From Verrucomicrobia bacterium UBA1211 (GTDB lineage Bacteria; Verrucomicrobiota; Kiritimatiellia; RFP12; UBA1067), in assembly GCA_002309585.1 (NCBI GenBank), contig DBXN01000026.1, positions 11,757 to 17,851 of the forward strand: a stretch of 6,095 nt of DNA. Reading direction: 5' to 3'. Position 1 is the stretch's first letter. The number at the start of each line of letters is the position of its first letter. The notes under the pieces were generated by a model that was not told the DNA's origin, did no database searches, and worked only from the letters and a program-made list of their open reading frames with translations. A program made the position numbers and the translations under genes. Shown in pieces: positions 1 through 5,253 of the stretch.

Positions 1-1158
1 GACAATCTGACGCTTTGGATCGACGGCGAGCAAGTCTGCCGGAATCCCACGTGGGATACGCTGGGAATTGCCACGGCCGACCTGACGTCGGGCTGGCATA
101 CCTTCAAGTTGGTCGCGGTCGATTACGGCGGGGGCGCGGGTCCGGCTGTTTCCGACTGGAAGAACGCGGGGGTCGCGATCGGATATCACTTCGGGGTGAC
201 CTCCTCTCCGTCGGTCAACGACTACCGGCCTTTCGACACCGATGCCTTCCCGATGCGCCCGGCCGTGTCGGTCCGGCACGTCCGCAACGCGCTTGGCAGC
301 GGCGAGAAGGCCGAATGGGTTAATCCGCAATATACCTCCTCCCTGGTCGCCTCCACGATGGCCACCATCCACTCCACCGACTGGGCGGACGGGAAGCTGG
401 CCGCCAACGAGTTCTCCGGTTGGTTCTACGTGGATGAGGCGGACGCCGGCGAATGGACCTTCAACGGCGTCTATGATGACCACATGAATGTGAAGATCGA
501 CGGGAAAGAGATCTTGATGAACACCTCTTGGAATTCCGAGGTCACCGAGACCGCGACAATCGGTGCGGGCTGGCATTCCTTCGCGGTCCGCGTCTACGAC
601 TACGGCGGCGGGATTTCGAACGGCCGCGGGAACTGCCTGACCTATACCAAGCCGGGCGGGGAGGCGACGCCCTTTGATGAGCGGACCATCCGGATGACGA
701 GTGCGCCGTATGGTATCATCGGCGGAACGTTGCGCGTGAACGAAGGATCTCAGTTGGTCAACCTCGCGGATTCACCGTGTGAAATCGTCGGCACCCTGGA
801 GGGGACGGGTAAGCTGGACGGCAAATACGCCATGAACGGTGCGACCTGGAAGCTTACCGGAGAACCTTCGGACGCTGAACTTCAGGGAGTCACGTTCGAG
901 AACGCCTATCCGCAGATGCTGAAGGGGATCAAGAAGATCGAGGTCGCTTTCTCCGGAAAGCCGTCCCGCCACACGTATGTGATCTCCCCCGCGTTCGGTC
1001 TGACCGGCGAGGAGAAGGGCTTTGACAGCCTGGTGAGCGCGACGGCCCTGATCGGCGGGGTGGAGACGCCTTGCGAGAAGATCTCCCTGGAGGTCAAGAA
1101 CGGGATGCTCTACCTCGTCAATTCCGAATCGTCGGGTACCGTCTTGGTTCTGGAGTAA
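1..1158 (+). CDS. Large secreted/surface protein with PA14-like repeats, C-terminal part (5' end outside window)
   Basis: The frame is open from the first base, so this is the last 385 residues of a longer protein; the TTG at 109 is internal and not a start. Two units resemble each other. Residues 1-47 carry LWIDG, then GWHTF and DYGGG. Residues about 137-208 carry FSGWFYV, YDDHMNVKIDG, GWHSF and again DYGGG. This pattern (ligand-facing YDD, xxIDG strand, GWH strand) is typical of PA14-type beta-sandwich domains, which often bind carbohydrate in secreted proteins and adhesins. From about residue 241 the chain changes to a GGTLRV...LEGTGKLDG pattern, like the beta-helix stretches of autotransporter-like adhesins, and ends in a beta-rich tail. 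I see no transmembrane anchor, LPxTG, PEP-CTERM or autotransporter barrel at the C-terminus. A surface or secreted role is inferred; the signal peptide would lie upstream of the window. Substrate unknown. Confidence 0.8.
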   Translation, partial: DNLTLWIDGEQVCRNPTWDTLGIATADLTSGWHTFKLVAVDYGGGAGPAVSDWKNAGVAIGYHFGVTSSPSVNDYRPFDTDAFPMRPAVSVRHVRNALGSGEKAEWVNPQYTSSLVASTMATIHSTDWADGKLAANEFSGWFYVDEADAGEWTFNGVYDDHMNVKIDGKEILMNTSWNSEVTETATIGAGWHSFAVRVYDYGGGISNGRGNCLTYTKPGGEATPFDERTIRMTSAPYGIIGGTLRVNEGSQLVNLADSPCEIVGTLEGTGKLDGKYAMNGATWKLTGEPSDAELQGVTFENAYPQMLKGIKKIEVAFSGKPSRHTYVISPAFGLTGEEKGFDSLVSATALIGGVETPCEKISLEVKNGMLYLVNSESSGTVLVLE

Positions 1159-1169
1159 GGTCAAAGGTT

Positions 1170-1236
1170 AATAGGTGTTAGGTGTAAGGTGTCGGCGGGG
1201 TTCTCAACGCCTGACACCTAATGCCTGACACCTATT
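1170..1236. repeat. Heptamer-repeat inverted repeat / long hairpin
   Basis: Two 24-base arms (1170-1193 and 1213-1236) are imperfect inverted copies. The left arm is three successive units of the form (T/A)AGGTGT; the right arm carries two ACACCTA-type units on the opposite strand. The stem can extend inward by four pairs (1194-1197 with 1208-1211) past a one-base bulge, leaving a loop of about ten bases. It begins 11 bases after the stop of the surface-protein gene and ends before the promoter of the acyl-carrier operon. It may act as a transcription end point or mRNA stabiliser, but no T-run follows it, so a classical intrinsic terminator is not supported. It could also be one copy of a dispersed genomic repeat. 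Confidence 0.75.
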
Positions 1237-1253
1237 CATCTTTGCGTTCAACC

Positions 1254-1282
1254 TTGCTTTTGGTCCGGTATTTTCCTATTAT
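1254..1282 (+). promoter_or_regulatory. Sigma70-like promoter of the acyl carrier operon
   Basis: TTGCTT (1254-1259) and TATTAT (1277-1282) are separated by exactly 17 bases, in a locally AT-rich stretch. Transcription would start near 1289, giving a leader of about 20 bases before the carrier-protein start. Predicted from sequence only. Confidence 0.6.
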
Positions 1283-1308
1283 GCCTCTGTTTTTGTGGGG
1301 TTATGGTT

Positions 1309-1584
1309 ATGAGACGTGAGGAATTGGAACAGGAGATCCGTGGGCTGATTTTGGCGTCGGTGGATGTCGAGGGGCTTTCCGAGGCGGATTTGACGGCGGA
1401 TGTGCCGTTGTTCGGCGAGGGAATCGGGCTGGACAGCATCGACGCGCTGGAGATCGGCGCGGCGCTCCGCAAGAAGTATCAGGTGAAATTCAAGTCCAGC
1501 GCGGAGGAGAATCGCGTTTTTTTCCGGTCCATCGCGACATTGGCCGAATTCATCGCCCAGAATACCGGTATGGTTTTGGAGTAG
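1309..1584 (+). CDS. Acyl carrier protein, aryl-polyene (ApeE-like) type
   Basis: A 91-residue acyl carrier protein. The motif GLDSIDALEI carries the serine (Ser43 from this start) that receives 4'-phosphopantetheine, and the flanking PLFGEG segment and C-terminal FFRSIATLAEFI helix are what I recall from the first carrier protein of aryl polyene clusters (ApeE type) rather than from housekeeping AcpP. Its role would be to hold acyl or aryl intermediates as thioesters during polyene or fatty-acid-like synthesis in the cytoplasm. Two in-frame ATGs exist, at 1303 and 1309. I prefer 1309 because the GGGG at 1297-1300 sits 8 bases from it but only 2 from 1303; starting at 1303 would add two residues. 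It is the first gene of a tight operon with a second carrier protein and a COG4648 membrane protein. The ACP fold call is firm; the APE assignment rests on motif resemblance and gene order. Confidence 0.9.
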   Translation: MRREELEQEIRGLILASVDVEGLSEADLTADVPLFGEGIGLDSIDALEIGAALRKKYQVKFKSSAEENRVFFRSIATLAEFIAQNTGMVLE

Positions 1585-1590
1585 CGGATC

Positions 1591-1839
1591 ATGCACAGTT
1601 ATGATGAGATTTATCAGGCGATCAAGGAGATCCTGATCTCCGATTTCGAATGTAAACCCGAACAGGTCCGTCCGGAGGCGACGTTGTTTGAGGAGTTGGA
1701 TCTGGACAGTATCGATGCGATCGATCTGATTGTCCGGCTCCAGAAGATCATCGGGCGTAAGGTGACGGCGGAAGATTTCAAGCAGATCCGGACGTTGGAT
1801 GACGTTGTGAAGGTCATCGAAGGCTTGGTGAATGCGTAA
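1591..1839 (+). CDS. Second acyl carrier protein, aryl-polyene (ApeF-like) type
   Basis: An 82-residue acyl carrier protein with the phosphopantetheine site DLDSIDAIDL (Ser40) and the usual four-helix layout: helix I about 4-17, the site at the start of helix II, and a C-terminal helix TLDDVVKVIEGL. It is clearly different from the ACP just upstream: acidic EELDLDSIDAID instead of GEGIGLDSIDALE, and a VTAEDFKQIRT segment typical of the second ACP of aryl polyene clusters. In characterised APE systems the two ACPs have separate jobs, one loaded with the aryl starter and extended chain and one aiding chain handling; which does which cannot be told here. The gap to the upstream stop is six bases, and its ribosome site, GGAG at 1578-1581, lies in the last codons of the first ACP, nine bases from the ATG. 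Its own 3' end overlaps the next gene by eight bases, so production of all three is probably coupled. Confidence 0.92.
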   Translation: MHSYDEIYQAIKEILISDFECKPEQVRPEATLFEELDLDSIDAIDLIVRLQKIIGRKVTAEDFKQIRTLDDVVKVIEGLVNA

Positions 1840-2236
1840 GCCGCTGGCGGCCATCCTGCGCGTGGCCGCCGGGATTGCGGTGGTCTGGGTCATCTATTGG
1901 ATGCGGGGTAACCGTTACAGTCGGCTTTATCCCGTTCTCATGAGCGGGATCGCCTTTTCCCTTTTCGCCGTCTCCCTGTTTCGGACGCCATTGGTCGAGC
2001 GGTTCGCACGCCGGATGGGGGAGCGGTTGGATGAGGCGGGGGTTCGGTATTGCCGGAAGGTGACGGTCGCCTGGACGCTCTTTCTGGCGATCCATCTGGC
2101 GGTGACGGTCTGGACACTTTTCCTCCCGCTTCGCGTCTGGGCGTTTTACAACGGCTGTCTGGCCTACCTGCTGATGGGGGCGATGTTCATCGGGGAGTGG
2201 CTGATCCGGCGGCGTGTCAGAAAACGGTTGTCATGA
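1832..2236 (+). CDS. COG4648-type small membrane protein of aryl polyene clusters
   Basis: A 134-residue polytopic membrane protein with four likely helices: residues 5-24, 33-50, 79-98 and 102-125. A basic loop (about 51-77) contains the conserved-looking GVRYCRKVT, and the C-terminus reads WAFYNGCLAYLLMG then GEWLIRRRVR. The YCR-VT, YNG-AYLLMG and GEW-RRRVR landmarks match my memory of the COG4648 family, which lies directly after the two ACPs in aryl polyene clusters. Members I recall are longer, with extra N-terminal hydrophobic sequence, so this copy looks N-terminally short. Its biochemical role is not established; a membrane platform for the carrier proteins or product is a guess. The ATG overlaps the preceding ACP by eight bases with no strong ribosome site of its own, which suggests translational re-initiation. 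The family call is good, the function open. Confidence 0.8.
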   Translation: MRKPLAAILRVAAGIAVVWVIYWMRGNRYSRLYPVLMSGIAFSLFAVSLFRTPLVERFARRMGERLDEAGVRYCRKVTVAWTLFLAIHLAVTVWTLFLPLRVWAFYNGCLAYLLMGAMFIGEWLIRRRVRKRLS

Positions 2237-2256
2237 GCGCGGTTTTTGTCTATGAT
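2228..2256 (+). promoter_or_regulatory. Strong sigma70-like promoter for the proline-rich protein gene
   Basis: TTGTCA (2228-2233) and TATGAT (2251-2256) are 17 bases apart, each one mismatch from consensus. The -35 box overlaps the last codons of the COG4648 gene. A start near 2263 would leave a leader of about 30 bases including the AAGGAGG ribosome site at 2281-2287. This implies the proline-rich gene can be expressed apart from the ACP operon, although no terminator lies between them. Confidence 0.65.
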
Positions 2257-2292
2257 TACCGATGTTTTTTTAAGCGTAAAAAGGAGGGACAC

Positions 2293-2742
2293 ATGAAGAG
2301 TCGTATTTCCATGATCAGTCTGATCGCCGTGACGGTTGTCGCGGTGAGTGGAACGGTGTTGGCCGGTCCCGGTCCCCATCGCGGCGCGCCCCATCATCAC
2401 CACGGCGGCGCGGCGGTTGCCGGCGCGGTCGGTTTTCTGGCCGGCGCGATTTTGGGCGCGGTCGCTTCACCGCCCCCGCCTCCGCCTGCCCCGGTGGTGG
2501 TTACTCCGGCCCCCGCGCCTGTGGTGGTCACGCCCGCTCCCGCGCCGGTCGTCGTCACGCCCGCTCCGGCGCCTGTCGTTGTGACCCCGGCCCCCGCGCC
2601 TGTGGTGGTCACGCCCGCTCCGGCGCCGGTCGTTGTGGCGCCCGCTCCCGTGGTGGTCACGCCTCCGCCGCCGCGGCCGTACTACGGCCGTCCGGGCTAC
2701 CATCATCCGCCGGTGCGGCATGCGCCCGGCCGCCGCTGGTAA
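2293..2742 (+). CDS. Exported glycine-zipper, Pro/Val/Ala-repeat protein
   Basis: A 149-residue protein of no family I can name. Residues 1-24 form a Sec signal peptide (MKSR, hydrophobic core, cleavage likely after VLA-24). A short His-rich stretch (H34-H37) follows, then a glycine-zipper segment, AGAVGFLAGAILGAVAS (43-59), that could insert in a membrane or pack into oligomers. From 60 on the chain is proline-rich, with five copies of the nine-residue unit VVVTPAPAP and two shortened copies. The tail is Tyr/His/Arg-rich (PYYGRPGYHHPP). Similar layouts occur in periplasmic or outer-membrane proteins where the Pro-rich part spans the periplasm or peptidoglycan; that role is inferred. The start at 2293 is set by AAGGAGG five bases upstream and by the signal peptide; the same frame is open further upstream but overlaps the previous gene. 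It has its own promoter and ends at a strong terminator. Confidence 0.85.
   Translation: MKSRISMISLIAVTVVAVSGTVLAGPGPHRGAPHHHHGGAAVAGAVGFLAGAILGAVASPPPPPPAPVVVTPAPAPVVVTPAPAPVVVTPAPAPVVVTPAPAPVVVTPAPAPVVVAPAPVVVTPPPPRPYYGRPGYHHPPVRHAPGRRW
2494..2673 (+). repeat. 27-base tandem repeat encoding VVVTPAPAP
   Basis: Five full 27-base units (2494-2628) are followed by a 21-base unit reading VVVAPAP (2629-2649) and a terminal VVVTPPPP (2650-2673). The units encode identical peptides but differ at many third codon positions (for example GTG/GTC/GTT for valine and CCC/CCG/CCT for proline). This argues for older duplications kept by selection on the protein rather than a fresh slippage array. Confidence 0.9.
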
Positions 2743-2767
2743 GCGCGGAACTCCGTGTGGGGAAATG

Positions 2768-2805
2768 AAAAACGCTCTCCCGCTTTGGGGCGGGAGGGCG
2801 TTTTT
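2768..2805. terminator. Bidirectional intrinsic terminator between convergent genes
   Basis: A 16-base-pair stem (2768-2783 with 2790-2805), with a single T-G wobble and a six-base loop, has a GC-rich core flanked by five As on the left and five Ts on the right. It therefore reads as a rho-independent terminator from either strand. It lies 25 bases past the stop of the proline-rich protein gene and 23 bases past the stop of the opposing hydrolase gene. Confidence 0.92.
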
Positions 2806-2828
2806 GCTTTGGGTCGACTCCGGGACGG

Positions 2829-4034
2829 TCAGTTCAGCCGTCCGGTATAGGCGTCGGTGGTGGCGGTGGCCGCCGCACTGGCGAAGAACTTCTGGGCCGC
2901 TTTCTCTTTCGCGCCTTCCCACGGGCGCGGGCCGCCGCGGTACTGGACCACCCAGAGCTTCAGCTGTTTCGTCTTCCAGTTGACGCTGCAGTTGGTGCCC
3001 CAAGCACCGCCGTGTCCGAACCAGCCGTCGCCGCTGTCCGCCGCGAGGCCGAGCGAGTAGCAGCCCAGGTTGGCGGGACGCAGGTTTTTCGCGAGCAGGT
3101 TCTTCACCGTCTCCTCTTTGAGGATGCGGACGCCGTTGTCCCCGACGCCGAGGTTCATCAGCATCTTGTAGAACTTCAGCTGATCCGCCGCGGTGGTCCA
3201 CAGCCCCGCCCCCGCGCTCGGATAGACATCCGGGCCATTGTGCGGCAGCGGCATCCAGTGGTCATGGGTGGTGAAGGCGGCGGGCTGGTCCTTCTTCAGG
3301 TCGTACATCTGGATGGATCGGGCCAACTGCTCGTCGGTCGGGTTGAAGGTCGAGTCGGTCATCCCCAACGGATCCAGCACCCGCTCTTTGAGGAACACAT
3401 CCCACTTCTTGCCGGTGATGACCTCGACGATCGCCGCTCCGATGTCGATGCCGGTGTTGGAATACCGTTCCTTGGTGCCCGGCTCGAAGAAAATCGGGCA
3501 GGCGGCGGCTTCGGCGGCCGTCACGCGCAGGGGGACGCCCGGCCATCCCAACACGCTCTTGGAGGGAATCTCAAAGGGGAATCCGCCGGTGTGGTTCATC
3601 ACATCCTTCACGGTCAGGACATTCTTGGCCTTGACCAGTGTCCGGACACCGTCCTGGTCGGAGGTCTGGATCCAGAGCGTCTTGAATTCAGGAAGGTATT
3701 TGTGGACCGGATCGTCCAGGGAGAGTTTTCCCTCCTCAACCAGCATCGCGATGGTCACGCCGCAGAATCCCTTTGTCTGCGAGCACTGCATGAACATCTT
3801 GTCCAGCGTCATCGGGATTTTCTTGTCGACATCGGCCCATCCCATGCAGGCCGTCTCCTGGACGCCATCCTTGTAGAAGATACTGATCGCGCCCGGGCAC
3901 TCGCCCTTCTGGATGTAGGGCAAGACCGCCTCCTCGGCGAAATGGGTCCCCGAATCCTTCGTTTCCGCAAAACAAAAACCTGTCAGGAAGGCGATCGCCG
4001 CCATCCCGACCCGTCTGGTTCCGATTCTGTCCAT
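2829..4034 (-). CDS. Secreted serine hydrolase, beta-lactamase/class C (PF00144) family
   Basis: A 401-residue exported serine hydrolase of the beta-lactamase/D-alanyl-D-alanine carboxypeptidase/esterase superfamily. The N-terminus (MDRIGTRR, hydrophobic 10-22, cleavage after CFA-23) is a Sec signal peptide; the Cys at 21 is not in a proper lipobox. All three catalytic elements are present: SQTK (Ser85 nucleophile, Lys88), YSN (191-193) and HGG (341-343) in place of the KTG of true class C enzymes. LTVKDVMNHTGGFP and the VLDPLGMTDS stretch are typical of the family. HGG-type members are usually peptidases or esterases, so antibiotic resistance should not be assumed. A start 15 bases upstream (4049) is possible, but GGAGG (minus strand, 4047-4043) would then be inside the gene; it lies eight bases from the ATG at 4034, so I choose that. 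It is a single-gene unit, convergent with the proline-rich gene. Substrate unknown. Confidence 0.93.
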   Translation of the reverse strand: MDRIGTRRVGMAAIAFLTGFCFAETKDSGTHFAEEAVLPYIQKGECPGAISIFYKDGVQETACMGWADVDKKIPMTLDKMFMQCSQTKGFCGVTIAMLVEEGKLSLDDPVHKYLPEFKTLWIQTSDQDGVRTLVKAKNVLTVKDVMNHTGGFPFEIPSKSVLGWPGVPLRVTAAEAAACPIFFEPGTKERYSNTGIDIGAAIVEVITGKKWDVFLKERVLDPLGMTDSTFNPTDEQLARSIQMYDLKKDQPAAFTTHDHWMPLPHNGPDVYPSAGAGLWTTAADQLKFYKMLMNLGVGDNGVRILKEETVKNLLAKNLRPANLGCYSLGLAADSGDGWFGHGGAWGTNCSVNWKTKQLKLWVVQYRGGPRPWEGAKEKAAQKFFASAAATATTDAYTGRLN

Positions 4035-4067
4035 CAACGTAACCTCCATGTTTTAAACGTTGCGGAT

Positions 4068-4096
4068 ACCATACCACTTCTCCGGTGGAGAATCAA
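4068..4096 (-). promoter_or_regulatory. Promoter of the serine hydrolase gene, with a palindrome in its spacer
   Basis: On the minus strand TTGATT (4096-4091) and TATGGT (4073-4068) are 17 bases apart, placed to give a leader of about 25-30 bases before the start at 4034. A perfect inverted repeat, TTCTCC-GGT-GGAGAA (4078-4092), fills most of the spacer and touches the -35 box. That is a position where a repressor or MerR-type activator could bind. The promoter boxes are moderate matches. Confidence 0.45.
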
Positions 4097-4162
4097 GAGC
4101 GGGGGAGCGTGGAAGAATCAACCTTCAACCGTCGGCGGAAGAGGGGACGGGCAAGAGATGGC

Positions 4163-4191
4163 TTGGCATCCCATCGCGTTCATGGCATACT
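4163..4191 (+). promoter_or_regulatory. Promoter of the small membrane-anchored protein gene
   Basis: TTGGCA (4163-4168) and CATACT (4186-4191) have 17-base spacing. A start near 4198 would give a leader of about 30 bases holding the GGAGGAG ribosome site (4215-4221). It is divergent from the hydrolase promoter about 70 bases away. Confidence 0.5.
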
Positions 4192-4227
4192 TTCACACAT
4201 TGGAAACTGGGATCGGAGGAGATGATG

Positions 4228-4713
4228 ATGAGGCATAGTCAGGTGGGACTGCGGTTGGCTCGGATCGGGATGTGGACCCTCTCTGTGCTGGTTTTTCTTG
4301 TGTTGGCGTGGTGCCTGGTGCCGTGGGGTGGCGGCTGTACGTCCGGCATGGCGACGCCGATGGGGCAAAAGGATATCCGTTTCTATAAAGAGGGGACAGC
4401 GTGGTATGCGGATGTTCCCGGCCATTCCCAGCAGGAGAACCGGATGGTCGCGGGGGCGGATACGCTGATCGACCGGTTCGCCGACGGCGCCGGTGCGCTG
4501 CGGGTTACGGTCTCTTCGGATTTGCCGTCTCCGCAACCCTATCAGATCCGGCTTCTGCGGCTCCAGCATGACCGTTTCGGCGCCGTTTACCGGGCGGAGA
4601 TCCGCGGAAAATGGATTCCGGGGGTGATCTGGCTGTGCAATGTGACGCATACGGTCTTCGACGGTGACCACCCGAAAGTGATCTACGTCCATGCCATCAC
4701 GCCGGAGCGGTAA
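4228..4713 (+). CDS. Membrane-anchored protein of uncertain family
   Basis: A 161-residue protein with one N-terminal hydrophobic segment (about 13-33), then a non-cytoplasmic domain of about 115 residues. GGGC follows the segment but does not fit a normal lipobox, so a membrane anchor or uncleaved signal is more likely than a lipoprotein. The domain reads IRFYKEGTAWYADVP (50-64), MVAGADTLIDRF (73-84) and IWLCNVTHTVFDGDHPKVIYV (134-154). The pattern 'xxFYKE--WYADxP ... GADTLID ... WLC-VT--VF' recalls a small domain I have seen in uncharacterised bacterial proteins (possibly DUF6717-like), but I am not sure of the name and give no function. Three ATGs stand in a row (4222, 4225, 4228); GGAGG at 4215-4219 is eight bases from the last, which I use. 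The frame is open upstream to 4060 but lacks a ribosome site there. Confidence 0.75.
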   Translation: MRHSQVGLRLARIGMWTLSVLVFLVLAWCLVPWGGGCTSGMATPMGQKDIRFYKEGTAWYADVPGHSQQENRMVAGADTLIDRFADGAGALRVTVSSDLPSPQPYQIRLLRLQHDRFGAVYRAEIRGKWIPGVIWLCNVTHTVFDGDHPKVIYVHAITPER

Positions 4714-4753
4714 CCGGACGCGGCAGTCGATGGCGCCCATTCCCTCTTTTGCA

Positions 4754-4782
4754 TTGTATGTGCGGGGAGGTTATGGTTTAAT
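4754..4782 (+). promoter_or_regulatory. Possible promoter of the yccF-kinase unit
   Basis: TTGTAT (4754-4759) and TTTAAT (4777-4782) are 17 bases apart in the only AT-rich part of the gap. An overlapping alternative is TTGCAT (4749-4754) with TATGGT (4772-4777), also 17 bases apart. The -35 boxes are weak in both. No convincing terminator follows the upstream gene, so read-through is also possible. Confidence 0.4.
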
Positions 4783-4833
4783 TTCCATCATGACGGATCA
4801 CGTTTTTCCCTGACGGTGGAGGAGTGTTGCGTT

Positions 4834-5208
4834 ATGGCGTTGATCGGAAATGTGCTTTGGATCATCTTCGGCGGTTTCTGGCAGGGGATCTCCTGGCTGG
4901 TGGCGGGCGCGGTTTTTTGCTGCACCATCATCGGCATCCCATACGGTGTCGCCTGTTTCCGGATCGCCGGTTTCGCGTTTTTCCCCTTCGGGAACGATAT
5001 CGTGCGGAGTGAAAACGCCGGGGTTTTCACCTTCGTGTTGAATGTGATCTGGGTCATTTTCGGCGGTTTCTGGCTTTGGCTGAACGCGGTGATTGAAGGA
5101 ATTCTGTTCTGCTGTACGATCATCGGGATTCCGTTTGGCATCGCCTGTTTCCGGATTGCCAAGGTCAGTTTCGCGCCACTCGGCAAGAAGGTGGTGCCGT
5201 TGGGGTAA
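4834..5208 (+). CDS. yccF: YccF-family inner membrane protein
   Basis: A 124-residue integral membrane protein built from two copies of one module, residues 6-53 and 70-117. Each runs N-x-[LI]W-[IV]IFGGFW, a hydrophobic helix, FCCTIIGIP[YF]G, ACFRIA and ends at P-[FL]-G. This duplicated layout and the CTIIGIPFG signature are those of the YccF family (PF03733), whose members are small inner-membrane proteins of unknown biochemical function. Three to four hydrophobic segments are visible. An in-frame GTG at 4816 would add six residues, but it overlaps the GGAGGAG ribosome site (4818-4824) that serves the ATG at 4834, so I start there. The stop is 45 bases before the kinase gene with no terminator between, so both are probably on one transcript; a functional link is not evident. 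Confidence 0.93.
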   Translation: MALIGNVLWIIFGGFWQGISWLVAGAVFCCTIIGIPYGVACFRIAGFAFFPFGNDIVRSENAGVFTFVLNVIWVIFGGFWLWLNAVIEGILFCCTIIGIPFGIACFRIAKVSFAPLGKKVVPLG

Positions 5209-5253
5209 AGAGGCGTGAGCGGGAGTTATCCGACAAGCGAAAAGGAGGTTGCG

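Noticed and set aside
109..111. TTG as a start codon for the first gene
   Set aside because: The frame is open to the window edge and the upstream codons encode the first half of a PA14-like unit, so the TTG is internal.
1279..1893. Minus-strand 204-codon frame opposite the two ACP genes
   Set aside because: The plus strand encodes two ACPs with intact phosphopantetheine motifs; the antisense translation has no recognisable feature.
2397..2660. Minus-strand frame reading repeated TTGAGAGV
   Set aside because: It is the exact antisense of the VVVTPAPAP repeats; the plus strand has the ribosome site, signal peptide and promoter.
2467..3201. Minus-strand open frame spanning the terminator and the 3' end of the hydrolase
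   Set aside because: It crosses a strong bidirectional terminator, overlaps the real hydrolase in another frame and has an Arg-rich shadow composition.
4060..4227. N-terminal extension of the small membrane protein
   Set aside because: It overlaps the predicted promoter, has no ribosome site at its start and lacks protein-like composition; GGAGGAG at 4215 marks the later start.
3012..4238. A 408-codon open frame on the plus strand, opposite the serine hydrolase
   Set aside because: It lies antisense to a gene with intact catalytic motifs, its translation is low-complexity and rich in Arg/Gly/Val with no recognisable domain, and it has no ribosome site. It is a GC-driven shadow.
4714..4760. 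Possible terminator after the small membrane protein (ATGG-CGC-CCAT with a nearby T-run)
   Set aside because: The stem is only four base pairs and is separated from the Ts by several bases, too weak to call.
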